Shown here: positions 22,724 through 34,439 of the stretch, piece by piece | Position numbering within the stretch: position 1 is the stretch's first letter | Layout: every line of letters begins with the position of its first letter | Assembly: GCA_026826555.1 (NCBI GenBank) | Contig: JAKSZT010054568.1 | Span: 11,519,641-11,583,640, forward strand | From: Tolypeutes matacus | Taxonomy: Eukaryota > Chordata > Mammalia > Cingulata > Chlamyphoridae | Direction: 5' to 3' | DNA: 64,000 nt | The notes under the pieces: model-generated | Databases searched by the model: none | What the model was told of the DNA's origin: nothing | What the model saw: the letters and a program-made list of their open reading frames with translations, nothing else | Program-made: the position numbers and the translations under genes

Positions 22724-23601
22724 CAAATAACTAAAATCAGAAATAAAAAGGGGGAATCACTACTGACATTACAGAAATAAAAAGGATTATCAGAGAATAT
22801 TATGAACAATTGTATGCCAACAAGTTAGATAATCCAGATGAAAGGGAAAACTTCCTAGAAACACACTAATTACCTAAACAGACTCAGAAAGAAATACAAA
22901 ACTTCAATTGGCTTATAGAAACTATAGAGAATCAATAAACAAAGACTTTCACCAAAGAAAAATCTAGGACCTGATGACTTCACATATTTAAAGAGATTTA
23001 AGACTAGTATTTCTAAACATTTGCAAATACTTTAAGAAGAAAAAACAATTCGTAATTCATTCTATGAGGCCAGAATTACCCTAGCCTGATAAAGCCTGAA
23101 TGAAGATATCACAAGATAATAAAATTAACAAGCCAATATCTTTTATGAATATAGATGCAAAAATCCTTAACAACATTCTAGCCAACTTAATCCAACAGCA
23201 TATTAAAAAAGAACATATTCATGACCAAGTGAGAATCGACCCAGAAATGCAAGGGTCTTTTAATATACAAAAATCAATGTACTACACCAGGTAAATGGAA
23301 AAAAGGAAACAAAATCATGTAATCATCTCAATAGTCACAGAAAAGGCATTTGACAAATCTAACATCTGATTAATAAAACAAAAACTCGGAAGACTAAGAA
23401 TATGAAGGAAAAAACTTTCTCAACATGATAAAGTTCATTTATGAAAACCCCGTAATTAGCATAGTAGTCAATGGTGAAAGATTGAAAGCTTTCCTACAAT
23501 GTCAGGAATAAGACAATAATGCTCACTTTCACCACTGCTATTCAATATTGTACTAGAGGTTCTAGAACAATTAGGCAAAGAAAAGAAATAAAAGGTATCC
23601 A

Positions 23602-23703
23602 GGGGGTGGATGTGGCTCAAATGGTTGGGCCTCCGTCTCCTATAAGGAGGGAACTGGGATCGATCCCTGGGACCTCCCGGTAAAAAAAAAAAAAAAAAAA
23701 AAA
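23602..23703 (+). mobile_element. Short DAS SINE (tRNA-like head plus poly(A))
   Basis: Only the tRNA-like head (A box TGTGGCTCAAATGGTTGGG, B box GGGATCGATCCC) and a run of more than 20 A follow; the tRNA-unrelated body is absent. The 12 bp duplication AAAAGGTATCCA flanks it exactly (23590-23601 and 23704-23715). It is inserted in the L1 ORF2 RT region. The tail is uninterrupted, so it may be fairly young. Confidence 0.93.
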
Positions 23704-24335
23704 AAAAGGTATCCAAATTGGAAAGGAAGAAGTAAAATTATATTTGTATAAAAGAGGATATTATGCATTGAAAACCCAAATGAATATACAAGAAAAACTA
23801 GTATAGTAATAAACATATTCAGAAAAATCACAGGGTATAGAAATTAAGAAAACAATTCCATTTACAATACATTCTAAAAAAATAAAATAGTTAGGAATAA
23901 ATTTAAGGATATGAAAGCCTTGTACACTGAAATTTATAAAACACTGCCAAAAGATATTAAAACTATTAAATGGCACGATAATCCATGTTCATGGAGTGAA
24001 AACTTACTATTATTATGCTGTCAATAGTACACAGAGCCATCTACAGATTCAATGCATTTCCTATCAAAATTCCAAAAGCCTTTTTATTTGTAGAAATTGA
24101 AAAGCCAATCCTCACATTCATATGAAACTGCAAGGGACACCAAACAGCAAAATCAGTTTTGAAAAGAATAACACAGTTGGAGGAATCACATTTAAAAAAA
24201 GATTACAAATCTACAATAATCAAAACAGATTGGTACTGGCATAAGGATAGACACATATACCAATAGAATAAGATTGAAATTCCAGAAATAGAGCCATACA
24301 TCTATGGCAAATTGATTTTCAGAAAGGGTGCCAAG

Positions 24336-24444
24336 AGGTTTATCCATTGCACTCCAGATGTGCTGAACCCTGCGATTTCCCCAAATGTGGGGAACTCGAC
24401 TGCATAATTTGTGGTAGTGGGGGACTGCATTCACGCTCTCCCCT
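24336..24444 (+). pseudogene. RNU1 pseudogene: U1 snRNA retropseudogene, 5'-truncated
   Basis: This matches U1 spliceosomal snRNA from about nucleotide 55 to 163 (109 nt, no indels, seven substitutions by my count, three of them at CpG sites). It retains part of stem-loop II, stem-loop III, the Sm site region AATTTGTGG (24406-24414) and stem-loop IV. The 5' end that pairs with 5' splice sites and stem-loop I are missing, so it cannot act as U1. It is followed by an A-rich tail (24445-24480). An exact 9 bp duplication GGTGCCAAG flanks it (24327-24335 and 24481-24489), as expected for L1-mediated retrotransposition. The host is an L1 ORF2. No snRNA promoter elements lie upstream, only ORF2 sequence. 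Confidence 0.95.
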
Positions 24445-25617
24445 AAAAAAAAGTAAAACAAAAATAAAAAATTTTTAAAAGGTGCCAAGTACATGCAATG
24501 GGGAAAGAACAGTTTCTGTATCAAATGATGTAAAGAAAACTCAATATCCTCTTGTAAAGGAATGAAGCTATACCCCACATCACAACCTATACAAAATTTA
24601 CTCAAAATGGATCAGTATGTAAATATAGGAGTTAAAATCATAAAGCTCCTCAAAGATAACTTTTAGGCAAACCATATGACCTGGCATTTGGCAGTGAATT
24701 CTTAGATATGACACAACAGACATCAATAACAGAACAGATAGATGAAATGGAGTTCATTAAAATTAAAAACTTTTGTTCATTAAAAGCCATTATCATGAAA
24801 GGATAAGACAACCTACACACAAGGAAAAAATAATTGCTAACCATATATCTGATAAGAGTTTAATATCCAGTATATATAAAGAAGTGTTGCAATGCAAAAA
24901 TAAAAATACAAATGATCCCATTAAAAATTGGAAAAGGACTTAAATAGACATTTTTTCCCAAATAAATTAGGCAAATGGCCAATAAGTGTTTTGTATGTGA
25001 TAGTCAACATCGTTAGCCATTAGAGAAATGCAAATACAAACCACAATAAGATAACATCCACAAGGATGGCTATTTTTTTTAAGAAAAGGAAAATAATGAA
25101 TTTGGAGAAGATTGGAGAAACTGGAATTCAGTGTATTATACTGGGAATGTATAAGGGTGGAGCCAATATGAAAAGCAATATGACAGTTCTTAAAAAAGTT
25201 AAATATAGCATTACCAAATGACCTGGCAATTCCACTTCTTGGTATATACCCAAAGAAAGTTAAAGCAGAATCTCAAAATATACCTGTACACTAATGTTCA
25301 TATCAGCATATTCACAATAGCCAAAAGTTAGAAACAATCCAAGTATCCATTAATAAGTGAATAGATAAACATAATGTGGAACATACACATTGGAGCATTT
25401 TTCAGCGCTAAGAAAGAATCAAGTTCTGAGTCATGCAGCAACATGGATGAACCTTAAAAATATGCTCAGTGAAATAAGAAGTGCAAATAAGGACAGATAT
25501 TGTATGATGTCACTTAGATGAGTTATCTAGAAAGAGCAAATTCACCAAGACAGAAAGTAAATTAGAAGGGGAAGCTTTTGCTTATTGGGTTTAGAATGTT
25601 CATAAATAAAAAATTAA

Positions 25618-25725
25618 AAACATATCTCATAGGATTATTATAATTATTAAGAGAGATATTTAATATAAAGCACTTCCTATAAGGTTGGACACAAAATAAG
25701 TTTTCAATTAAGTTTAGTTCTGATA
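25618..25725 (-). mobile_element. MIR SINE fragment
   Basis: Reverse-strand MIR order: ATCTCATAGGATTATTATAAT, AAAGCACTTCC, GGACACAAAATAAG. Directly abuts the L1 end. Confidence 0.6.
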
Positions 25726-26261
25726 ATGATGAAAAGATTTAAACCAGTAAGACATCAGCCCAGTTTCCAACCCAGCAGGGAGGGAGACATGGTCTTCAAG
25801 TGATTACAGAATTAATTCCCATTTCTGTATAAGGTGATCAATTATTTAATTTCAAAAAGAAATAACTTGAGTATTTGATGACATCCCAAATATTGACAAG
25901 ATATGCAAAACCAGTCCTAGACTCATTATAATTTTTGTACTGAGCATTTTTCTCCAGATGACATCTTTCAGCTTTTCATTGAAGCTCTTCATTTAAATGA
26001 TAAAGACCCAGCATGGTCACAACAGTAGTTCGGAATGTAACATGGCAAAAAGAAGAGGGAGAAGGAGGGGAAGGGAAGAGGCTACATATCAGCCTCATAA
26101 ACGTTCACCAGTTATAATCCAGTTAGATGTAAGGTACTACTCATTTTTTAAGGGAGGACCAAATTTTGTTGGTTTTATCAAAAAATTTAAAACAATTAGA
26201 TTAATCTTTTGCTTGTACTTGAAAATTAATTCTATTGATTCATTACTCGTTATTTTGGAAA
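25726..26261. other. Unassigned stretch
   Basis: A + frame at 25997-26275 has an Arg/Gly-rich start (purine-rich GA tract near 26045-26075) and no domain. Nothing else supported. Confidence 0.4.
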
Positions 26262-26390
26262 CTAGTAGATGTTAAAGATGTGGGAGATGTTTGTGTGGGA
26301 TGTGATGGGAGGTGTGGGAGGTGGGCAACATGGGAATCCCAGTGGGTTCCGTGTAATATTTTGGGTAATCTAAGCACCTCTTAAAATATA
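26262..26390 (+). mobile_element. 5'-truncated L1 3' end
   Basis: It resembles the terminal part of the nested insert at 14107-14474: GGGAGGTGTGGGAGG, ACATGGGAATCCC, GTAATATTTTGGGTAATC. The tail passes into TTAAAA and then a (TA)n run. Confidence 0.65.
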
Positions 26391-26414
26391 TGTATATATA
26401 TATATATATATATA
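26391..26414. repeat. (TA)n run after the L1 tail
   Basis: About 12 TA units. Together with flanking sequence (26370-26442) it is the match of the 71 bp duplicate at 53661-53731. Confidence 0.9.
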
Positions 26415-26442
26415 AACAACATTTTTGTAAGCAAATACACAT

Positions 26443-29194
26443 ATAGGCATATATATTTATATATCATTTTGCAAATGTTTGTATGTATTGTGAGAATTTT
26501 GATTTTTACCCATAATAAAAAAAAAAAAAGATTGATTTTAGAATAATGCAAAGTAATATTTCCACATGATATTTGTAATCCCATGAACATACAGATACAC
26601 CTGTGCCCTAATGATTGGATACATTTGGCTACACGAGGAGAAGTCTCAGATTTTTGTGTTTGGATAAAAATTATCCTAACTCTACTAGCTAAATGAAGTA
26701 TTCAAATTAACAATCGAACAGACTTCACATTCTTCTTTAAAGTCACTTTAGATTAAATTTTTTCTTTATTCCTTGATGTCATTACTCAGATGAGCTATTT
26801 TTGTTCTAATAACTAAAGAGTAAGAGAGATGACAGGGGTAGAATATAAGGACTGAGGAGAGAAATTGGCTACTGATAGAGGAGGAACCCTGCCTCCGCTG
26901 AAGGGGAGGGAAAGAAATTTGAGTCGAGTTCAGGAACATTTGTGTTTTCGGTGCTTCGGTCTTCTCTTCCACTGAAAACCCAGCTCAGTGTCATGAGGCC
27001 AAAAAACCATTCCTCTGAAGAAAGTCAATGCCTGCTGTGCTGTGCCTTTTGCTCACTGTGAAAATATTGCTACTAGGAGCTGGGTTTCATTGCTGGAGAC
27101 AGAAAAATGTGAAGTAAAACTTACATGAAAGACTGATATTAAATAAGTCATCTCATAAATAAATGTACAATTAAATTTGTTTTGTTTAAATTAACTCCCT
27201 CGTGCAAGAATTCTTTAAGTAAGTGGAGCTTCAGACGAGGGATGTAAATTGGGTAGGAGTCACCAGCCAAAAGTAGGGGAAAACAGGGCTCTGGCAGAGG
27301 GAATCCCACATGAAGACCTCCAGGTGCAAAATAGCCTGACAACCTCAATCCAGGGAAGACAGCACCACGCCGGGGGGATGTCCTGGCTGAGCCCGTGGTG
27401 TTTCTAGACCATGCACAGCCCAGAAAGCCAGGCTGAAGGCTCGAGTTTTACTAAAGGCCCTGGGAAGTTATTTAGGCGTTTGTGTGTCTCGTATGGCAGG
27501 AGGTCATGGACTTGGATAGCGGCTGGTGAGCACACATCCAGCTTTTCTGCTCTCCATTCAGCACTTCCCCTCAGCCAGGTTTCCTTGCAGGACCTCACGG
27601 GCGAGGCTGGGGGCTGCACTCCATCACACCCTCCATCTAGGCAGGTCAAGGCAAAGGGGCAAAGCAGGTAAAACCACACTGAGGGTTGCTCTTTTACTGA
27701 GAAAACCCTTCCTTAGTAATTCAATTTTCAACTAATTACCCAGAAACATTGTCACTGTACCCAGGTAAATTGCACAATTATGTCTCTAACCTTTATAGTA
27801 GGAAGAAGGTAAGGAGGCAGGCTTTCTGCAGCCAATTCATGCCATCTGGCACCATCATTCCTTTTGCTATCCACATAGTCCCTCTTCCCAGCCAGACATA
27901 ATCCACGGAATTCCTTGACCTTCCTAAGAGACAACTCCAAAGTCTTGTCTCAGGATGGCATTCGCCTTGAAATCCAGGATCTGTGTCATGCTGAAACTCT
28001 GCTCCTGAAGGGCCCTTTCGTCTTGTGACTTCACTAGATGGATTGGGTAATGGAGACCCTACAGGGTAGCTACCTGGGAAGAGCTGCTGCGCTGATGAAT
28101 CTGTTCTTACCTGATACCGTTCTCTCTGTACCAACAGCTCAGCAGGGCCCACCCGGAGCATTGCTCTCTCAGTCTTCCCTCTGAAACCAGAAATGATTTT
28201 AGAGACAGTTTCCATGTCTTTCTTTTCATACCTCCTCCCACGCGTGTAGACAGCCCAAATGACATTCAGTTACTTGCCTTCCACATGTCTGTGGTTTAAT
28301 TATAATTCACACTCAGAGAGGGATGCTAAATCACAGAGGCCTGTCAAAGCATGCTGACACAGCATGGGGCTTTTCCATGCTCATTTTATCTCTGACTTCA
28401 AACTATATTAATAGTCATCACTCTTCAGTTGGCTTCCCTGAGAAGTACTGGCCACCTAGAATGAAAGAGAAATGAACTACCTGTTGCCTTGAGAAGGAAA
28501 TGGCTACTGTTAGGTAGCCTGAAGGCAAACCCAAGACGCTCAGTTCCAGCCTATGTGACGAGGTTTTTCTCTTTCATTAACTGATCCCGCATGCTGTGCC
28601 CAGCTTACCCTGTGTGCCCAGAAGGGTGTCAGCTCTAATACCGCCAAGGAAGAAACTCAGCAATAAACAACATTGTCTAAGACGAACCAGCTCAAAATAA
28701 ATTGATAGGAAAGCCACCCAGAATAGACATTTTAACAGCTGGAAGAGAACACGAGAAAAGACATTCGTTAAGCTAAAATAGAGTGTATAGCACATTTAGA
28801 CAGGAAAAAAATCTTGTGAAGATAGCATTCTTTAGGAAGTTCCGATCACCGATTTCTCTCACAACAGAAATCAGAGTTTTGCCTCTGATGGCAAAGCTCT
28901 AGTCCAGATATTCAGGTTTAATAACACCTGTTCAGGATTTTAGGAATACAACACGAGATTAGTGAGAAATAGCGATGATGGAGAGATACCCATTTATCTG
29001 TGCTCCGACACATTGAACCCTACAATCTACACAAACTGCAAGGCCACCTGGAAAGCCAGTGAGCGTCTCCGGTCAGTATGGCCACAAGAATATTTTCTAT
29101 TCTTATTTGTTCTGGATTCCTTCCCTTCCACGTTCTCCTGACCCTACTGTGTGGTCCCCATGATTTCTGCCTTAAAACTCCAACCGTCTTATAT
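26443..29194. other. 2.7 kb unassigned sequence
   Basis: No repeat family or gene could be recognised with confidence. GC rises around 27350-27680, where frames on both strands overlap (27404-27679 -, 27411-27671 +). Another minus frame covers 27793-28215 (140 codons). None shows a domain, and both-strand openness suggests composition rather than coding. Confidence 0.45.
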
Positions 29195-29590
29195 TAGTCA
29201 TGGTTCTCCAGAGGTACAGACCTGACAGGAACCGTATTAGTATAGGAATTTGCTCACGTTACCATAGAGTGCAAATTCTATAAGGCAGGCAGTGAGCTGG
29301 ACACTCTGATTAAGCTGAAGTTGAGTTCTCCAGGGAAGCTGGCTGGCTGAAATAGAGGTAGAAACTCTTCTTTCTGGCTTCTGAAATCCTCAGTTCTGGT
29401 TTTTAAGACACTTCACTGATCGAAAGAGGAGACTCCTCACCTTGCTGTGGGCAATCTCCTTTATTAATTGTAGATGCAATCAAATCATTATAGATGCAAC
29501 TTCATCTACAAAATACCTCCACAGTAACAATCAGGCCAGTGCTTGCTTGACCTGATAACTGGACACCATAACTTAGCCAAGCTGGCACAT
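29195..29590 (-). mobile_element. Old LTR-like repeat, reverse orientation
   Basis: The left end TTAGTCATGGTTCTCCAGAGG and the right end TTAGCCAAGCTGGCACATGAA are the reverse-strand counterparts of the ends of 31095-31498. The interior includes AAGCTGGCTGGCTG and GGGCAATCTCCTTTATTAA. I recognise the consensus as an ancient mammalian repeat but do not name the family. Confidence 0.7.
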
Positions 29591-31094
29591 GAAATGTATC
29601 TTCCCTGGCCCTAAGTGTCAGTTTGCACTTAAATATTTGCATAAATTTCACTTTATACCACTATGTTACGAAGTTTGCTTGCCAGCTGCATGGCCGGCTT
29701 CTCTTTTGGCCTCAGTCTCTCTTTCCCCTGAATACCTTATCTATTCCTGTGCTGAGTTTTGTGCTGTGCTATAATGAAGAAATGAGAATTTTAATTCCCA
29801 AAATGGGAGGAAAGAGTCACATCTAACTGAAATCAGATTTGACAGGCTTTCCCATTAGATGTCTACACCCATGATGCCATAAGTTTTCAGTAATGTTTTA
29901 TTTTATTTCTCAATAATCAAATATTTATTAAAAATGTTTCTCATGTATCAAAGCAAAAATATAGATATTGCTCATAAGCAGAGATGCTACTATTCTTATC
30001 GTACCCTACTCCTAGAGTCTGATGTGGACCTTGTAAAATTTAAGGTGTTCACTAATGTTTATTATCTTGAGTTAAGGAAAGATAATGAATTGGACTGATA
30101 TACATATAAAATGATGTGTATTCGCTTTCCTTCATCTCATGAGAGTTGGATTTTGAAGGATACAAAGCAAATAACAACAACAACAAAAACACAATAAGTA
30201 AAATTCTTACCTGCCATGTTAATTACTGGGTAATATTTTCTTACATTAAATATGTCTATTTCAAAAACTTCACATGCATGTTCTGTAAGGCATCTGACAT
30301 GACACATAACTTCAGGTTCCGAGTAGTTTTCTTCATGTATGTGTAGCCTCAAGAGTACTCCTGAATGAGACTCCTGGAATTATAAAGAAATGTTCGCCCT
30401 GATTGACTTTCCAGCTAAAGTCTGAGGAAGAGTTGATTGGGGAAATCAGTGGGGGAGGACACTCTGGGCACAAAGACCAGCCTGTGAAACGTGGGGAGAT
30501 GCATGACAACAAAGAGTATACAGAGGGGGTCCCACTATAGGGGGCTCGTGTGCTTTGCTGAGGTCTTTGGGCTTCGGCCTTTACAGTGCAGTCGTAGTAC
30601 ATTTTTAAGAAGGATTGCCAAGACGATGATTACGTTTTAGTGTCTTTGGTTCAGGATAGACAGGGGATTTGAGGCAGGGGATCTTGGGATAGGGAGATGG
30701 AGATACTATAAAAGTTTCTGACGAGAGGTAATAGAATAGTGACAAGTTATGGAATTCAAGATTATTTCAAAATATGGCCTTAGAAGCATACAGGGTTTCT
30801 TGAGTATAGGGATGAAGATTAAGGAGTCTAAGATGATAGCTACATTTGGTGTGGTGTATGGGGAAATTATTAAAGGAGATAAGATGTTTTGTGCTTGGGG
30901 AAGATGACAAATTCAGCAATGCTTATACATCCAATGAGATGAAACTAAGCAATCAGTGAATTAGAAGCAGAAGATAACACTACACTGGAGAACATTTTTT
31001 TCTCCTATACTAACATGTGGTAAGGAGACCACAAAAAACAGTACTGACTTAAAGTTCTTGAATGACCAATAGACTGTTCTAGTGAAGAAACGGT
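29591..31094. other. Unassigned stretch
   Basis: Contains a short (AAC)n at 30173-30187. Frames at 30333-30602 (-) and 29589-29826 (+) lack domains. No gene supported. Confidence 0.4.
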
Positions 31095-31498
31095 TAGTCT
31101 TTATGATGTTTACATTTATGTGTCAACTTGGCTAGGCTATAATTCCAAGTTATTGAGCAAAGAGTAATCTAGGCCTTGCTGTGCAGGTGTTTTGCAGATG
31201 TGATTCAGATCTAAATCAGTTGACTTTAAGAAAAGGAGATTTCCATCAATAATGTGAGTGGGCCTCATCCAATCCACTGAAAGATCTTACAAGCTAACTC
31301 TGTGTTTTCCTGGAGAACAAGAAATTCTGTCTCAAGCCTGGAGCATCAGCCCTCCCTGACTGTCCAGCCCACTGGCTTGTCTAAGGATTTCAGACTCGTC
31401 AGCCTCCACAACTGGGTGAGCCAATTCCTTGAAATAAATCTCTTTGTATATTTTACTATTGGTTCTGTTTCTTCGGAGAATCCTGACCAAAACAGTCT
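31095..31498 (+). mobile_element. Old LTR-like repeat, forward orientation
   Basis: Reads ATTTATGTGTCAACTTGGCTAGGC, GTGAGTGGGCCTCATCCAATCC, CCAATTCCTTGAAATAAATC, then GGTTCTGTTTCTTCGGAGAATCCTGACC at the right end. AATAAATC near the end fits a polyadenylation-type LTR 3' end. Same family as 29195-29590, inverted. The + frame 31302-31577 is inside it. Confidence 0.75.
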
Positions 31499-31514
31499 TC
31501 AAATGAGGCAACTC

Positions 31515-31715
31515 ATATTTGAATCTCAACTCCATTACCTACTAGGTAACTCTGGGAATATTGCAAAACTTAATTAACATTCAAATTCCCTGTTTGGGAA
31601 AGATAAATAACAATAGTAGCCTCATGATTTTAATATAGAGAAGAAATAGAAAAACAAATGTAATAATCTAGCCCAGGGCTATTCTCATACAAGGGGCCTA
31701 AATAAATATTAATTT
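31515..31715 (-). mobile_element. MIR SINE
   Basis: Reverse-strand MIR order: TCAACTCCATTACCTACTAGGTAACTCTGGG, AATTCCCTGTTTGGGAAAGATAAATAAC, GCCTCATGATTTTAATA, GGCCTAAATAAATATT. Confidence 0.75.
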
Positions 31716-31789
31716 TCCAAAATTTTCCAAAAAGATTTAATCTCTTTGCTAGGAGAGACTTGTACTTGCTTTCATGAGTTACAGTATGA

Positions 31790-31975
31790 GGAACAACTTC
31801 CATTTATTGAGTGATTAGTATAGACCAATAATTTCAATAGATGCTTTATATGCTTGCATTCAATTAGCCTCATAATGCCCCATCTAGGTGAGTATTGTCT
31901 TTCTGATTTTACTAATTTTCTAGGTTATGGATATGTTAAATGCCGGCACTAGAAAAGAAACCCAGATCTGTCTGA
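31790..31975 (+). mobile_element. MIR SINE
   Basis: Order TTCCATTTATTGAGTGATTAGTATAGACC, AGATGCTTTATATGCTTGCATTCAATTAGCCTCATAATGCCCC, then a degenerate 3' half. Ancient copy. Confidence 0.65.
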
Positions 31976-32026
31976 AGGTAGATGAAACCCACTAAGGATG
32001 TCTCACCTCAATTACAAAGCATGCTT

Positions 32027-32061
32027 TATATATATATACATACATATATATATATATATCC
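32027..32061. repeat. (TA)n / (TATACA)n microsatellite
   Basis: TA runs interrupted by TACATACATA, followed by T-rich and A-rich low-complexity sequence to about 32150. Confidence 0.9.
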
Positions 32062-32729
32062 TGAATACCAACTCAGAAAAGAAAGAAGCAGCAATGTTTT
32101 TTTAATTTTTAAAATTTTTTTTTATTTAAAAAAAAAACTTTTTTTTTTGGTAAAAATGCCTGTTAACCAAAAGGCAGCTTGTTCCTGTGTTTCCAACATC
32201 ACTTTGTTTCTGAAATCACTGGCTATAAATGGCATCTGAAAACAAGCCAAAAAGATCAAGTAAAAAAAACTCTGATTTCATGTAACTTTTAATACTGGTA
32301 TTTTACTTGTTTATCTTTTTGAATTTCATAAAATGCTGCATCTTTTTTCCCCTTGTGACTATTTCTCATATTTCTTCCATCATCAATAGCAACATTTCCA
32401 AAAATATTTATATATTTATATAAATATATATATTTTATATATCCCCATTATGTTTAACCCTTCTCCCCGTTCTCTCTTAGCACTATATAATTGTTTCCAA
32501 TGCCATACAGAAGCCAGGAAAATGCTTTAGGAGACAAAGAAACTAAAGGACAACAGGACTTTTTTGGTGGAGTTGACCTAGGCAGATAAAACCAAAGGAA
32601 TGAATAGAATTTGCAGAAAACACAAAATCATAGGAAAGGTAAGAAACATCTGCTTTCAAGCCAGAGTATTTAAATATAAATGATAGGAGTATTTATTGAC
32701 TGATAGGATAAAAGATAGGCGCATTTAAA
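32062..32729. other. Low-complexity AT-rich and unassigned sequence
   Basis: Poly(T)/poly(A) tracts at 32093-32150 and an AT-only stretch near 32400-32442. No gene recognised. Confidence 0.5.
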
Positions 32730-32850
32730 GGGCATTGACTCTGGGGTTCTAGTTATGCTACTTATCTTATTTTGGGTTAGTTATCTAGTCTTTTTAGAGA
32801 ATTAGCTTCATCACCTATAAACCAAAACACATTAAAAAATTAATAATTGT
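32730..32850 (-). mobile_element. MIR SINE fragment (likely)
   Basis: Reverse-strand MIR-like: GGGTTCTAGTTATGCTACTTATC, GGGTTAGTTATCTAGTC, ATTAGCTTCATCACCTATAAA. Diverged. Confidence 0.55.
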
Positions 32851-32854
32851 ATGT

Positions 32855-33292
32855 TTGAGTTTCCATGTTGCTAAAACAAATTCCATATAATGGGTTGGTT
32901 TAACAAGAGGAATTTACTAGTTCATGGTTTTAGAGAATAGAAGGTTGGCTGCCTCGCAAGGTGGGTATCTTTTGGCTGGCATTCTTTGGGGTTCCTTGGC
33001 TTTTCCATCACTTAGACATGCACATAGCCATGTCTTCTTTCTCCTCTTGGTTCTGTTGACTTCCAGGTTCTGGCTGCTCCCCACAGCTTCTCCTTCCATC
33101 TGACTTTCACTCTCCTTATGAAGGACTCCAGTCATCCGGATTAAAACACGTCCTGAGTCAGGAGGGCCACAGCTTAACTGAAGGAACATGTTGAAGACAT
33201 CTTATCTACGATGGGTCCACACCCAGCAGAACGTGGACCAAGACCAAGACCATGTCAAAGCCGGGGTACACAATTTAGTCTACCACATATTT
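32855..33292 (-). mobile_element. LTR-like repeat, second copy of the 19.7 kb family
   Basis: AATGGGTTGGTTTAACAAGAGGAATTTACTAG matches the start of the 19685-20240 copy. The centre has TTCTGGCTGCTCCCCACAGC, and the right end has GGGTCCACACCCAGCAGAAC. Minus frame 32917-33189 lies within it and is not a gene. Confidence 0.75.
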
Positions 33293-33744
33293 CAAAAGAT
33301 TATTGTGACTATAGCATCACATAATGCATATAAATCTCTTGACATATATCGTCCATTTAAGTTCTTTGGATTGAGTTCTTTCTATTGAAAAGTAATCTTT
33401 TTTTTTTTTAAGTAAAACTATTCTGGTAAATACTTATCTAAATAAACAAAGCATTTTTGTTTCCATAATTAATATACATTGTTATGCTGATAAAACTTAT
33501 ATTATAGTCTCTTTCTCAGATTATATCACAATATGGCATAAATAAGCGGTTAATAAATGATATACTTTGTTCAATTGCTTACTTGAATCCTACACTGGAA
33601 AGGTGACTGTTTTGTTGAATTCATTTGGTGTGAGTTTAGAAACTGCTTCCAGATCTGTATGAAAAACTGTCAAAAAATAAAGCTCACCTATCCCTGCCTT
33701 TGAAATTGTCCAAATCTATGCACTCATTGAGATCAGACTACATT
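33293..33744. other. Unassigned AT-rich stretch
   Basis: No gene or repeat recognised. Confidence 0.4.
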
Positions 33745-33990
33745 TATTCTGGTATGAAGTGTGGAATCCTCTAATGGCCTCACTAAGATAAAGTCCTAAT
33801 GCCTTACAAGAATAAGAAAGACTTTTGCAGCTTGGCCTCTGGCTATCTATCCAAAGTGATAATCCTCAAACTTCCGGAACCTTCCAACAGCCTCCCCAAG
33901 ACAGCTAGTGTTCTATTAACACTAAACTGTGCTTTCAAAATGACTCTTTCCCCTTTCCTTCTTCTCCTGGAGGAGTCAGGATCCAGGTCA
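33745..33990 (+). mobile_element. L2-like LINE fragment
   Basis: The order CCTCTAATGGCCTCACTAAGATAAAGTCCTAATGCCTTACAAG, then CTTGGCCTCTGGCTATCTATCC, then TAACACTAAACTGTGC resembles the untranslated/late ORF segment of L2-class LINEs. Diverged; the class is fairly secure, the subfamily is not. Confidence 0.55.
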
Positions 33991-34439
33991 AAATCCCACA
34001 GGCAATTATAAGACTTCACCGCCTCCCCACCCTAGACCTAGTGCCTGGCCAGGGTCAGTCTCTGCAGGAAGTTGCAGAGAAAGAGTCAGGACCCCAGGGC
34101 TGGCAATCTCTCAGGTGTAGCTGCAAACCTAGCCCAGGGCTTCCATTCGGAGGTGTTGGCTGAGCCACTTTTCAGACACCCTGCCGAGCCCTCCTCACTG
34201 GAAAGCCTTGAGTAAAACCTCTTCTCCATCTGACTCGGTACCTTCTACTCCTCACCCTTCCCTCTTGCCTTCTCTCTTGGCCCCCTGGGTCCTCACATAG
34301 CAGGAGCCATTTGCTGAGTGCTCCCAGTCAGTGAGATGATTTCCCCAACCTGAGTAGCCTGTCCTCTGGTCAGCCCTCACCCAGTGTGGTTCTGTGTGGA
34401 AGAAAGGATGGGGGAGGGCTTGCACTTCTTTTCCTTTTG
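33991..34439. other. Unassigned GC-moderate stretch
   Basis: A minus frame at 34252-34467 has no domain. Nothing else supported. Confidence 0.4.

Larger units (their letters stand above)
22471..25615 (+). mobile_element. L1 LINE, 5'-truncated ORF2 to 3' UTR
   Basis: It begins in ORF2 between endonuclease and RT (AAGAAAGATCTC, 'GKINKIDKPLARLTK'-type reading near 22650-22695). It runs through RT blocks (about 22960-23580) and the C-terminal region (24600-24890), and ends in the 3' UTR about 25400-25615 (CAGCAACATGGATGAACC). All frames are broken. The expected FADD-box region just after the [15 protein letters not shown] block (23708-23740) is missing or unrecognisable. A DAS SINE (23602-23703) and a U1 snRNA copy (24336-24444) are inserted in it. 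Confidence 0.9.

Noticed and set aside
24336..24444. Functional U1 snRNA gene
   Set aside because: Lacks the first 54 nt including the 5' splice-site pairing region, has no snRNA promoter, and carries an A-tail and target duplication.
24192..24605. A 137-codon minus frame
   Set aside because: It runs antisense through an L1 ORF2 and the U1 retrocopy, so it cannot be a gene on its own.
26370..26442. Explaining the 53.66 kb duplicate as another independent L1 insertion
   Set aside because: The copy includes sequence beyond the L1 tail and has no poly(A) or target duplication, so an ordinary L1 insertion does not fit.
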